64,000 nt of DNA, taken from the NCBI RefSeq assembly GCF_014207705.1, contig NZ_JACHIU010000001.1, positions 1,240,001 to 1,304,000 on the forward strand. The letters are read 5' to 3'. The position numbers and the translations under genes were made by a program. The notes below the pieces were generated by a model. It saw only the letters and a list, made by a program, of their open reading frames with translations, was not told the DNA's origin and searched no databases. Source of the stretch: Sphaerisporangium rubeum. GTDB taxonomy: Bacteria > Actinomycetota > Actinomycetes > Streptosporangiales > Streptosporangiaceae. Numbering within the stretch: position 1 is the first letter of the stretch; each line of letters opens with the position of its first letter. Shown here one piece after another: positions 51,048 through 58,740 of this stretch.

Positions 51048-51545
51048 ATGGGGACCGCCAGGAGATCAGACTGTCGTAAGATGCAGGATGTGTCTGATGA
51101 TGCACGCACCGAAGCGACGCCGGAAGGCGTGTCTCTACCCAGAGTGGCACAGCAGGCTGCAAGGGAATTCCATGTTCAAATTCCTGGCAGCTCAGAGCTC
51201 CGTGACAGTGCGTGGATAGCCTTGAAGATCGAGTTGGAATCCTTCGGTGATGACGTGCTTCAAGAAGCTGGCCGCATTGAGGATACGACCGAAGATATAT
51301 CCGCAAGAGACATAAAGGCTATGGCCTCGTACGTGCGCAGAGGATACGCGGCACAACCACGAAAAAAGCGATCGCGATTAGGCACGATTTGCGAGGCGTT
51401 TAGCTACGTGACAGCTATCTTTGCGGGAATATTTGTTAATAACATTACGGAGCCGTGGGGTTCAGTAGGACTAGTTATTGCCGCACTGCTCGGGATCTTC
51501 TCCTTTATCTGGGCGCGCGAGTCGGGGGGGAGAGTTGATGGGTGA
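51048..51545 (+). CDS. Two-helix membrane protein with histone-fold-like N-terminal domain
   Basis: A 165-aa protein. The stretch LRDSAWIALKIELESFGDD, VLQEAGRIED and ISARDIKAMASYVRR follows the spacing of archaeal histones (short helix, long helix, then T/S-x-A-x-D-I helix). LPRVAQQA before it would be the first helix. Two membrane segments follow (ICEAFSYVTAIFAGIFVNNI; WGSVGLVIAALLGIFSFIWA). DNA here is clearly AT-richer than its neighbours. The start is uncertain: ATG 51048, ATG 51081 or GTG 51090. The next gene overlaps it by 8 bp and has the same architecture, suggesting a heterodimer. Function unknown. Confidence 0.7.
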   Translation: MGTARRSDCRKMQDVSDDARTEATPEGVSLPRVAQQAAREFHVQIPGSSELRDSAWIALKIELESFGDDVLQEAGRIEDTTEDISARDIKAMASYVRRGYAAQPRKKRSRLGTICEAFSYVTAIFAGIFVNNITEPWGSVGLVIAALLGIFSFIWARESGGRVDG

Positions 51546-52260
51546 CGCTAAAAAGCGCGAGCTTCAACTATCAAAAGATGCCGAGAGGATTCTCAATATA
51601 GCTCTGCTGGATGTTCGCGAAGAAGTTATTCAGTCAGCGTCCCGTATACAGCTCACGCCAGGCGGAACGGCCGTTTCGGCAGAAGCCGTCAGAAGTGCTC
51701 TGGACCTATTGGGGGTCGGGCGCTTCAGGAAAAGATATCCGCTGCTACCACGCAGCCGGCCAAGACGCATCCTTTGGGCTTTGATAATAAGCTCGTTGTT
51801 TGCCGCAGCGTTCGTTGCTGGAGTGTTTGTTGATCATGGCGGAAAGGGCCTTGCGTTAGGCGCGATCGGCTACCTCGCCGGGGCATTCACATTTTTCTTG
51901 TCTTTTATGATCATCAAAGGTAATGCTCAAGAAATTCCAGAGAATATCTCGGTGGAGCGTCTAAAACTTGAAGCGCAGCTCTTGCGAGAGTGGGCGGAGG
52001 TTGAGGCTCTGATGCGGGAATCTCTCCAGCGAACCATAGGGGTTGAGCTCGCCCACAGCCCTGTCTCTACACTTTCTGCCAAGTTTCTGTCCGCTCTAGA
52101 CGCTACGGAAGACGAGCGAAAATTCTTCCAAGAGCTGCGCCGACTTAGAAACGCGATAGTTCATGGCGCATCGGAAGATATCAGTGACGACGCTATCGCG
52201 TCCAGTGTCGATCGGGCCAGGAAGCTAATCCAAACGATCAGAATTCGCATGGCTCAATAG
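51538..52260 (+). CDS. Histone-fold-like / two-helix membrane / HEPN-like protein
   Basis: A 240-aa protein. Residues about 10-55 (LSKDAERILNIALLDVREE, VIQSASRIQ, TAVSAEAVRSALDLLG) again resemble a histone fold. Two membrane helices follow (ILWALIISSLFAAAFVAGVFV; ALGAIGYLAGAFTFFLSFMII). The C-terminal about 100 residues are helical and contain ELRRLRNAIVHGASED, the RNxxxH motif of HEPN ribonucleases. ATG 51538 has GGGGGAGAG upstream and overlaps the preceding stop, so both are made together. A membrane-tethered HEPN is the style of abortive-infection effectors; this is inference. Confidence 0.72.
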   Translation: MGDAKKRELQLSKDAERILNIALLDVREEVIQSASRIQLTPGGTAVSAEAVRSALDLLGVGRFRKRYPLLPRSRPRRILWALIISSLFAAAFVAGVFVDHGGKGLALGAIGYLAGAFTFFLSFMIIKGNAQEIPENISVERLKLEAQLLREWAEVEALMRESLQRTIGVELAHSPVSTLSAKFLSALDATEDERKFFQELRRLRNAIVHGASEDISDDAIASSVDRARKLIQTIRIRMAQ

Positions 52261-52351
52261 GGGCAGACACTCCCGATCCACATGTGTGCACCACTACTAC
52301 GTCGCGCAGGGGGCGGCTTTGTTGCGCCTGCGGGAAGTTAACGGTTTAGCA

Positions 52352-53233
52352 TCACATGTCTTTTTGTCCAATCCTCCGCTCCGAGTCGGATAATATTTTG
52401 GCCAGAAGTTCACGAACAATATATCGCGACTGCCGTAAATCATCGTTTAACCTCGGCGGGCGCTCCCCTTCGTGTACGAGCTTACTGCGAATAGCGTATA
52501 GAGCCTGGACTTCCCGAGCTCGCTCTGGCCCTAGATGGCGGTAGATCAATCGTCGGATCCCGGTGCCGATGGAGACATGCTTAAGGGAACGCAGGCGACC
52601 TCGGAGGGACTGAGCTTCGCCTGGTTCAAGTTGGCGAATCTCATTGAGCCAGCCGTCGATTAGCTGTTCGGCTTCCTGCGAAACAGGATCTTGTTCCTTG
52701 AGGACTTCTAGTACGCCGATAAGAGTGATGAACTGTGCCTCTGGGGAAGTCTCAAAGAAGCTATCTGTATAGAGCATGCAAGCGAGTGCTAGCCGTTGAT
52801 CTGAGAGTGCAAGTGCTGCAGAAGTTGAACGGGCGCCAGATTCAAGACCATGTATCAGCTTGGGCAACGCGTAAGACATCTGAAACTCGACAGGACCCGA
52901 TTTCATAACGAGGCGCGCAAGACTCCTGTCCTGCGGGCAAATGAACGGTCGCTCATCTTGGCCCGGCAGTGGTGTGACGGCATCCAGGATTGCCACCTCA
53001 TCTGCGATCCTAATTCCACAAGAGAGATTTATGCTTGCGATTAGCATTCCACGCTTGATTGCCAAGAAAACTTCTTGTGCGGCGTCTACTGACGGCAGGT
53101 TTTCAACAACAATCTCGCTCAGCGGAAAGGAGGCTTGTCGTATGATTGCATTGTGTCCAATTACTGTGACGGCTACTTTGTTCGGGAAGCGAAATTTAGG
53201 CGCTATAAAGGGGGCCAGGAGTCGCCACTGCAT
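52352..53233 (-). CDS. HEPN-domain-like protein (ApeA-type), convergent with the membrane pair
   Basis: A 293-aa protein with a beta-rich N-terminal half (FRFPNKVAVTVIGHNAIIRQ, SPLPGQDERPF-like TPLPGQDERPFIC) and a helical C-terminal half. That half has FFETSPEAQFITLIGVLEVL and ALYAIRSKLVHEGERPP, an RxxxxH HEPN motif in the setting of ApeA-like proteins. ATG 53233 (MQWRLLAPFIAPKF) is preferred; the longer frame adds a Cys/Arg-rich stretch without conservation signs. It is AT-rich like its two neighbours, from which it is 91 bp away tail to tail. Confidence 0.72.
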   Translation of the reverse strand: MQWRLLAPFIAPKFRFPNKVAVTVIGHNAIIRQASFPLSEIVVENLPSVDAAQEVFLAIKRGMLIASINLSCGIRIADEVAILDAVTPLPGQDERPFICPQDRSLARLVMKSGPVEFQMSYALPKLIHGLESGARSTSAALALSDQRLALACMLYTDSFFETSPEAQFITLIGVLEVLKEQDPVSQEAEQLIDGWLNEIRQLEPGEAQSLRGRLRSLKHVSIGTGIRRLIYRHLGPERAREVQALYAIRSKLVHEGERPPRLNDDLRQSRYIVRELLAKILSDSERRIGQKDM

Positions 53234-53629
53234 GTCGGAGCCGTTTCCTCGCTGTCTCGTAGGCGTGCATTGTACTCTTTTGTGCCATGGGCGGCGTGCT
53301 GAAATACGGCAGACTGCGCACTCAGTGGGCGGGGATGAGGGGCGGAAGCTTCGATCTTCCACCCCGCAGCCCCTGGGGTGGCCCCTGGCGATCGTCTTGC
53401 CCTTCCGAGCGGCGACGCGCCCCCTGGTCGGCTGGACAGGTTACGTGTGGCGGGTGCTGTGTACGGCGGGCGGCCCGCGTTCCCGCCGCTGGCCGGGACC
53501 GGCGCCCGCGCCGCATGCCCGGCCGGGCGTGCGGGCGGCGGGCCGTGCTGCGGCGGCGAGCGCCGCCGCGCTTGATACCTAAAAGAACAATTCAGCAAGG
53601 TCCGCAGTGCGTAAGTTGCGCTACGACGT
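53234..53629. other. Gap between cargo and AICE backbone
   Basis: Composition switches sharply from the AT-rich cargo to very GC-rich DNA near 53300. No gene recognised. It holds the promoter of the HEPN-like gene and the hairpin at 53550-53569. Confidence 0.45.
53550..53569. repeat. Perfect GC hairpin
   Basis: GCGGCGGCG-AG-CGCCGCCGC, a 9-bp perfect dyad located between the convergent-free ends of the flavoprotein gene and the cargo. It may be a terminator for the minus-strand flavoprotein operon. Confidence 0.5.
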
Positions 53630-54175
53630 TCAGCGCGCTACGTCCGTTCCTGATACGGGAAGAGCCGCCAAGGCGAGGTGCCATGGGTAGGCGTCGGTGT
53701 GGTCTGCTCCGGAGCTTGGGGTGTGGGGTTCGAATTGTCCGGGGCCGAGGAGAACTTGGATGTCTTCGGCTCGTAGGTGGTTGATGCTGCGCCGGAAGGG
53801 TGTCCGGCTGGCTAGGGCGCTGTTGACGAAAGGCAAGATTGCGACGGGGATGCCGAGTCCTGGAGCTTCGGCTAGTAGGCCTAGGGCGTAGGTGTCGGCG
53901 ATGCCTTGGGCGAATTTGTTGATGGTGTTGTAGGTGGCGGGGGCCACGATGATGGCGTCCGCCCTAGGGGGTTTTGGTTCTTCGGGCTTGCGGTACTGGC
54001 TGCGTACAGGGCGGCCGGTCTGCTTCTCCAGGGTGGGCACGTCGATGAAGTCGAGGGCGGGTGGGGTGGCGATGAGTTGGACGGTCCATCCGGTGTCTTG
54101 GGCGAGGGTCACTAGCTTGCCGACGTCTTTGGCGGGGCCGGCGGCGCACACGATGATGTAGAGGATTTTGCTCAC
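53630..54175 (-). CDS. Flavoprotein of the PPC-decarboxylase/HFCD fold
   Basis: A 181-aa protein with VSKILYIIVCAAGPAKDVGKL at the start, RADAIIVAPATYNTINKFAQGIAD (the conserved PAT/N-rich motif region) and VAILPFVNSALAS. HFCD flavoproteins decarboxylate cysteine-like groups, but AICE-borne and regulator-linked copies have no assigned substrate. GTG 54175 overlaps the stop of the XRE gene (GTGA), so the two are coupled. Confidence 0.82.
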   Translation of the reverse strand: MSKILYIIVCAAGPAKDVGKLVTLAQDTGWTVQLIATPPALDFIDVPTLEKQTGRPVRSQYRKPEEPKPPRADAIIVAPATYNTINKFAQGIADTYALGLLAEAPGLGIPVAILPFVNSALASRTPFRRSINHLRAEDIQVLLGPGQFEPHTPSSGADHTDAYPWHLALAALPVSGTDVAR

Positions 54176-55611
54176 GCGAGTGCTCCGAGGGACTCGGCGT
54201 ATTCGCGGGCTTCGCGGCGGACGGTGATGGGGGCGGTGGCGAGGAGGTCGCGGACCAGGCGCAGGGTGGCGGGGCGGGCGGTGATCTCCTCGGGGGCGAT
54301 TCCGCCGGCGGCGCGGAGGACGTAGAGGGCTTGGTCGTGTTTGTTCCAGGTGAGGAACGCGCGGGCGGTGTCCAGCAATAGGGTGGCTTTGCGTTCCTTG
54401 ATCGGCAAGGCGTCGATGTGTACTTGGCGGGCGTAGTCGATGGCGGTGCCGGCGTCGCCCATGGTGAGGGCGATGTTGACGCGGTGGCAGAGGACGTTGC
54501 CGGGGCCGAAGGCGGTCCACATGTGGTTGGCGTCGTGGCGGAGTCGGTGGGCGGCTTGGGTGGCTTCGTCGAGTAGTTCGGTGGCTGTGTGGCGGCTGCC
54601 GGTCTGGGCGGCGGCTACGGCGCCGGACAGTAGTAATGAGCCATAGATGGACAGGTCGTTTTCGGTGGGGTGTCTTAGGTCGGTGTCCATGCGTTGTGCG
54701 GCGGTTGTGGCGGTGGTGATGGCAGCGCGGTGGTGGCGGCCGTCCATGAGGGCGCGGGTGATGATGCGGGCGCTGGAGCCGATCATCAGAGGGTTTTCGG
54801 AGGTGTGGGCGGCTTGGGTGCTGCGGTCGGCTGCTAGCCAGGCCAAGCCCTTGTCGTCTTGTTTGAGCAGGATGGAGGCGGCGACGTGGTGGGCTTCGGC
54901 GGACAGGGCATGGGCGCGGTGGCGGGCGTCTGCTGTGGTGGTGAGGCAGACGGCGCGTACGGTGCGTAGCAGGGTGGGGAGGATGGCGGTCACTTCGGCG
55001 TACCGGCATGCCTGGTAGCTGCTCTTGGCTTGGGCGACGGTGCGGGCCAGGGCGGTGAGGTCGATGGGGCGGTTCGTGGGGATGGGGTGTTCGACCAGGG
55101 CGGCGGCGATGTCTTCGAGGCTGTCTGCGGGCGTGGCCGGCGCGGTGGGTTGGAGTACGGCGCTGAACAGGGCGGCGCCTGTCAGGCCGACGAAGTCGCG
55201 GCGTCTCATGGTGTCCTCGTCCTCCCCTGAGTGGACGAGGTTCACAGTAGGTGGTGCGATCCGCGGGGGGTCGGCCGGTGGGCGTGAGGTATCCCGGGAC
55301 GGGATGGCGGTGGATGCCGCGCGGGGGGCCAGGCCGAGGGTTAGGCGGGCCGGGTCGGGCATGGCGAAGCCGTCAGCGATGCGCTCGAAGACGTCGAGCG
55401 TGGTGACCTGCGCGGAGCTGTTCATGATGGCGCTGACTTTGCCCTGGCTGAGGTTCACCGCGATACCGATGCGGGTCTGACTCATTCCGCCGTATTGGCG
55501 GACAAGACGGAATAGATGGCCGATGTCCCGGGCTGACAGTGCGGCGAGTACGTCGGTGCGTTGCCAGAACGCCGCAGATAGGCCGATGGGCTCGCTTGCC
55601 TGTGCCCGCAT
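54172..55611 (-). CDS. XRE-type HTH regulator with TPR-like C-terminal region
   Basis: A 479-aa protein: a Cro/CI-like HTH at about 30-90 (IGHLFRLVRQYGGMSQTRIG, NLSQGKVSAIMNSS), a linker with DEDTMRRRDFVGLTGAALFSA, then helical repeats (AKSSYQACRYAEVTAILPTL; WLAADRSTQAAHTSENPLM) as in actinomycete helix-turn-helix/TPR regulators. ATG 55611 gives a natural start 20 residues before the HTH. A perfect dyad 60 bp upstream is the likely operator. It may control the flavoprotein and the divergent small genes. Confidence 0.82.
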   Translation of the reverse strand: MRAQASEPIGLSAAFWQRTDVLAALSARDIGHLFRLVRQYGGMSQTRIGIAVNLSQGKVSAIMNSSAQVTTLDVFERIADGFAMPDPARLTLGLAPRAASTAIPSRDTSRPPADPPRIAPPTVNLVHSGEDEDTMRRRDFVGLTGAALFSAVLQPTAPATPADSLEDIAAALVEHPIPTNRPIDLTALARTVAQAKSSYQACRYAEVTAILPTLLRTVRAVCLTTTADARHRAHALSAEAHHVAASILLKQDDKGLAWLAADRSTQAAHTSENPLMIGSSARIITRALMDGRHHRAAITTATTAAQRMDTDLRHPTENDLSIYGSLLLSGAVAAAQTGSRHTATELLDEATQAAHRLRHDANHMWTAFGPGNVLCHRVNIALTMGDAGTAIDYARQVHIDALPIKERKATLLLDTARAFLTWNKHDQALYVLRAAGGIAPEEITARPATLRLVRDLLATAPITVRREAREYAESLGALA

Positions 55612-55669
55612 GCGCTGGTTCCCCCAGGTCGTCACGGATCGCCGACCAACAACAGGTAGGGGATTTGGG

Positions 55670-55690
55670 GTTATCCCGTCAAGGGATAAC
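55670..55690. promoter_or_regulatory. Perfect dyad between XRE gene and divergent small ORFs
   Basis: GTTATCCC-GTCAA-GGGATAAC, 8-bp arms, in the 123-bp divergent region. Likely autoregulatory operator of the XRE-type protein. Confidence 0.7.
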
Positions 55691-55734
55691 GGCACGGGAT
55701 GGGTTACCGGCCGGGGTTTTACCACTCTGGACAC

Positions 55735-55908
55735 ATGCGTTTACAGGCTGAACAGGTCCAGAGCGGATGCGCCGGATGCCGTGGGAAGGGCTGGCGTTTC
55801 GTCAGAGCGCAGCGTGTCAGCGCTGAACTGGCGCTGATCGGTGAGCCGGTGATGTTGCGGCGGGTGGCGTGTTTCGACTGCCCAGACGTGGAGGGCCAGG
55901 CGGCCTGA
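55735..55908 (+). CDS. Small zinc-ribbon-like protein
   Basis: A 57-aa protein with two CxxC knuckles (SGCAGCRGKG and VACFDCPDVEG). It is divergent from the XRE gene and first of a run of small AICE genes. Start ATG 55735 lacks a strong ribosome site. Role unknown; tentative. Confidence 0.5.
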   Translation: MRLQAEQVQSGCAGCRGKGWRFVRAQRVSAELALIGEPVMLRRVACFDCPDVEGQAA

Positions 55909-55951
55909 ACTGTTCGATCTTGATCTATCGCTCGAAGGGACGTCGGGAATC

Positions 55952-56311
55952 ATGGTGGTCACGCCTCGTGCGCTGGAACAGTCCACCGTCGCCTACTACG
56001 GCGCCTTGCTGAGCGGGCTCAACAGCAAGTTGGAGGCATACGGCATCGTGAGCCGGGTCGTCCGGGTGATCCGGCTTCGGCTGCTGTTCAATGACTACTC
56101 CGCACCTGACTACTTGCCGCCTGTGTTGGAGGTGCGTGGGGCCGATCGGCGGTTGCGGGCGAGCGTGACGGTCGTGCGGGGTGCCAAGGAGCCGGCCTAC
56201 TCGGTGCGTCCCACCGATGGCGAGCGGTACTACCTGTTTCCGGTGTCTGAGGGTGCCGCCGCGGTGGCGTTCGTGGTCGGAAGGGCACGCGATTGGCAGT
56301 TGACACGATGA
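55952..56311 (+). CDS. Conserved-type AICE hypothetical protein
   Basis: A 119-aa protein, MVVTPRALEQSTVAYYGALL... with an alternating helix/strand pattern (IRLRLLFNDYSAPDYLPPVLEV; YYLFPVSEGAAAVAFVVG). Not recognised. It is coupled by ATGA to the next gene. Confidence 0.65.
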   Translation: MVVTPRALEQSTVAYYGALLSGLNSKLEAYGIVSRVVRVIRLRLLFNDYSAPDYLPPVLEVRGADRRLRASVTVVRGAKEPAYSVRPTDGERYYLFPVSEGAAAVAFVVGRARDWQLTR

Positions 56312-56577
56312 GTGTTCCTACTCGTGAGCAGCTCCAGCAGCGCCATGACCGTACCTGGCAGATCCTTGATTTCTACGGTGGGTGGATCGCCTACCGGCGT
56401 CACTTCTGGGCTGAATGTGCGGCGCGATTCGGGATCTTCAACGTGCTGGGGGCCGATACGCTTGCCCAGCTCGCGGCCCAGCTTGATGAGCAGGACAAGG
56501 TGGAAGCCCGGCGTAAGGGATTTCGTGTCCCGACGCCTCGCACTCCCCCCGGCGTCGGGACGGGTCGGGCTGAATAG
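56308..56577 (+). CDS. Small AICE hypothetical protein
   Basis: An 89-aa protein starting MSVPTREQLQQRHDRTWQI and containing FYGGWIAYRRHFWAECAARFG. Its ATG overlaps the stop of the upstream gene. Unknown function. It is followed immediately by a strong terminator, so it ends this small operon. Confidence 0.65.
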   Translation: MSVPTREQLQQRHDRTWQILDFYGGWIAYRRHFWAECAARFGIFNVLGADTLAQLAAQLDEQDKVEARRKGFRVPTPRTPPGVGTGRAE

Positions 56578-56586
56578 TCCTGTCCT

Positions 56587-56624
56587 GAGTGAGCCCTCAC
56601 GATTCGCGTCGTGGGGGCTCACTC
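56587..56624 (+). terminator. Rho-independent terminator
   Basis: GAGTGAGCCC pairs with GGGCTCACTC, with TCACGA/TCGTGG inside, and GTTTTG follows. It ends the small-ORF operon 10 bp after its stop codon. Confidence 0.85.
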
Positions 56625-56732
56625 GTTTTGCTGCGCTGCTTCGGCAGCTTGGATTGCAAGGGGCTTCGCGTGCGGTGGCTGTCCTGCTAACGTGCTTGAT
56701 TAGACAGGTTGCCTGAATGCGAGGGTCTCGGC

Positions 56733-57464
56733 ATGGCGTTCGAATACACCCCCCCGAAGTACGCGCAGTTGATCGCCGAGATGGAACGGCGGATCGAGTC
56801 CGGCGAGTACCCGCCTGGGTCGCCGTTGCCCAGTGAGCATCAGTTGATGTCGGAGTTCGGGATGGCGCGGCCGACCGTGGTCAAGGCGCTGGGGGTGTTG
56901 CGTGACAACGGGTGGATCATCACGCAGCAGGGCAAGGGAAGGTTCGTGCGTGGGCGGCCCGCGCTGGCGGCTGGGCAGCATCCGCGGACCGGGCGGGAGT
57001 TGCTGGAGCGGCGGGAGATCCCAAGCGTGACGCGGCTGGTGTCGGTCGGGCTGGTGAAGGCGCCCCGGCGAATCGCTGCTTACCTGGGGCAGGACGCCGG
57101 CGCTTCGGTGCTGCTGCGTAAGACGGTGGTGGATCAGGACGGCCAGCCGTCGGAGATCGTGGCGGTGTGGTTGCCGCCGCAGGTGGCGGAGGGGACGGCG
57201 CTGGCGGCGTCGAAGGAACTGTCGCAAGGGGTTCGCCGGCAGGTGGAGTCGGTGGCGGGGGTGGGGCTGGATCACATCGTGGAGCATCTGACCGCGCGCA
57301 ATCCCGACAAGGAAGAGCGAGAGCTGTTGGGTGTGGGGGCGTCGGCGGCGTTGCTGGACCTGTACGCGGTGGCATGTGACGCGACGGGTAAAGCATGGGT
57401 GGTCCTGCAGACGGTGCTTCCCGGTGATCGGCATGAACTGGAGGACGCGTACCCGATCCGGTAA
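56733..57464 (+). CDS. GntR-family repressor, KorSA-like
   Basis: A 243-aa GntR/HutC-type regulator. The winged HTH is at residues about 8-75 (YAQLIAEMERRIESGEYPPG, EHQLMSEFGMARPTVVKAL, GKGRFV), followed by a UTRA ligand-binding domain. In pSAM2-type AICEs, KorSA represses pra and so keeps the element integrated. Here pra is the next gene, with palindromic sites between and a related half-site (CTTGATTAGACAGG, near 56694) in front of this gene, suggesting autoregulation. Confidence 0.87.
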   Translation: MAFEYTPPKYAQLIAEMERRIESGEYPPGSPLPSEHQLMSEFGMARPTVVKALGVLRDNGWIITQQGKGRFVRGRPALAAGQHPRTGRELLERREIPSVTRLVSVGLVKAPRRIAAYLGQDAGASVLLRKTVVDQDGQPSEIVAVWLPPQVAEGTALAASKELSQGVRRQVESVAGVGLDHIVEHLTARNPDKEERELLGVGASAALLDLYAVACDATGKAWVVLQTVLPGDRHELEDAYPIR

Positions 57465-57481
57465 TTCAAGTTTCCCCCTCC

Positions 57482-57516
57482 AGCCCGCTTGGTGCACTTG
57501 ACTAGTCAAGCGGGCT
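57482..57516 (+). terminator. Terminator of the KorSA-like gene, nested with an operator
   Basis: AGCCCGCTTG (57482-57491) pairs with CAAGCGGGCT (57507-57516), then TCGCGTTT follows. The 3' arm overlaps the palindromic operator at 57497-57510. Confidence 0.75.
57497..57510. promoter_or_regulatory. KorSA-type operator
   Basis: CTTGACTAGTCAAG is a perfect 14-bp palindrome. A partial second copy, TTGGTCAGTCAAG, lies at 57541-57553, and TTGACA at 57566 is a possible promoter element before the pra start. The GntR product of the preceding gene is the obvious binder. Confidence 0.75.
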
Positions 57517-57588
57517 TCGCGTTTAATGATGTCATCGCACTTGGTCAGTCAAGATGGCTGAGTGGTTGACATGGAGGTGTAGAGAGTA

Positions 57589-58011
57589 ATGGCCCTACAG
57601 GGACCCATCCCCATCGGCTTCGAGCAAGTGTTTCCGCACGGCTGCTACATCGTCGGCGAGGTCGAACAGGTCAAGGACTTCGAAGCGTCCACCGGCAACA
57701 AGTTCGTCCCTGCACGCGACAAGACCACTGGAGAGCTGGTCTGGCAGGTCGCGGTGATGGACGCCGATCCCACCGTCAAGGCCGCACAGAAGACGGTGTC
57801 GGTGAAGATCCTCGCCCCGGTCCAGCCGGTTCCCCCGCCCTCGATCTCGGGGCTTCCGTTCACACCGGTCGAGTTCGACGGCATGAGCGTCACCCCCTAC
57901 GTCCACCAGGCCACCGGTCGCCTGGCCTACTCCATCCGAGCCCGCGAGATGCGCGCACCCCGGACCGTCGGCAAGTCCTCGATTCCGACGGCCGGCAAGG
58001 ACGCGGCGTGA
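57589..58011 (+). CDS. pra: Plasmid replication, integration and excision activator, Pra-like
   Basis: A 140-aa protein: FEQVFPHGCYIVGEVEQVKD, KFVPARDKTTGELVWQVAV, MDADP, KTVSVKI and a C-terminal GRLAYSIRAREM. I recognise the pattern as the AICE replication/integration activator family (pSAM2 Pra). In pSAM2 it switches on rep-xis-int. It is preceded by KorSA-type operators and starts the long operon that runs to int. Confidence 0.8.
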   Translation: MALQGPIPIGFEQVFPHGCYIVGEVEQVKDFEASTGNKFVPARDKTTGELVWQVAVMDADPTVKAAQKTVSVKILAPVQPVPPPSISGLPFTPVEFDGMSVTPYVHQATGRLAYSIRAREMRAPRTVGKSSIPTAGKDAA

Positions 58012-58304
58012 CCAGCGCGGGCCCACGGGTCAACGGGTCCTGGCAGGTCACCACGCTGCACATCGATGGCCGGGGGCGGGCGGTGTGCCTGACCTACCCG
58101 CACCGGACCCCGATCTTGGAGGTCGGGGCCGGGAACTCGATCGTCAAGCTCACGGTGCACGCCAACCGCATCGACCACACCACCGTGATCTTCGCGCGGG
58201 AGCTGGCCGAACAGGCACGCATCTTCGCGGGCGAGGTCGAACGGCTGCACCACCTCCACCCCGCACACACCCCCACCCCCGCCTCGCAGGAGGGCTCGTT
58301 ATGA
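58008..58304 (+). CDS. Small AICE hypothetical protein
   Basis: A 98-aa protein with NGSWQVTTLHIDGRGRAVCL and a helix ARELAEQARIFAGEVERLHHL. It starts with GTG overlapping the pra stop and ends overlapping the next start. Unknown; the tight overlaps argue that it is real. Confidence 0.65.
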   Translation: MTSAGPRVNGSWQVTTLHIDGRGRAVCLTYPHRTPILEVGAGNSIVKLTVHANRIDHTTVIFARELAEQARIFAGEVERLHHLHPAHTPTPASQEGSL

Positions 58305-58645
58305 GCGACGGCTGTAGCTTCACCACGATCACCATGCGGCCCGGCTGCGCCCCCCGGATCGGGGTGCACCTGTACCCCGACCGGTACGCCGAGGTGAACT
58401 ACTTCCCGGCCACCGACAGCACGGCGGCGTTCGTGTCGATCAGTCACGGCGGGACGTCGCTGAGCATCGGAACCGCCAGTGACGCGACCGTCACTGATGC
58501 GCATGTGGACTTCGCGCGCAAGCTGGCCTGCGCGGCGGCACAGTTCCTCGACAACTGCGAACGGCTGCGCGACGAACACGCCACCCGCGACAACCACACC
58601 GGCACCGGCACCGGGCAGATCGGTGCGCCGGGGGCTGTGGCCTGA
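58301..58645 (+). CDS. Small AICE hypothetical protein
   Basis: A 114-aa protein (MSDGCSFTTITMRPGCAPRIG, YAEVNYFPATDSTAAFVSIS, helix FARKLACAAAQFLDNCERLRDEH). Its layout resembles the preceding small protein (beta strands then one helix), so the two may be paralogues. It is coupled by ATGA. Confidence 0.65.
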   Translation: MSDGCSFTTITMRPGCAPRIGVHLYPDRYAEVNYFPATDSTAAFVSISHGGTSLSIGTASDATVTDAHVDFARKLACAAAQFLDNCERLRDEHATRDNHTGTGTGQIGAPGAVA

Positions 58646-58740
58646 CCGGTTGATGGTGGGGCCGCTGGAAGCGGCAACTTCCGGCGGCCCCAACTCCCTC
58701 TCCCAGCGACTCTCACATCACGGAAAGAGGCACTCAGTTT

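Noticed and set aside
53203-53598. Pro/Arg-rich minus-strand frame in the gap after the HEPN-like gene
   Set aside because: No ribosome site, domain or codon signal; composition alone explains the open frame.
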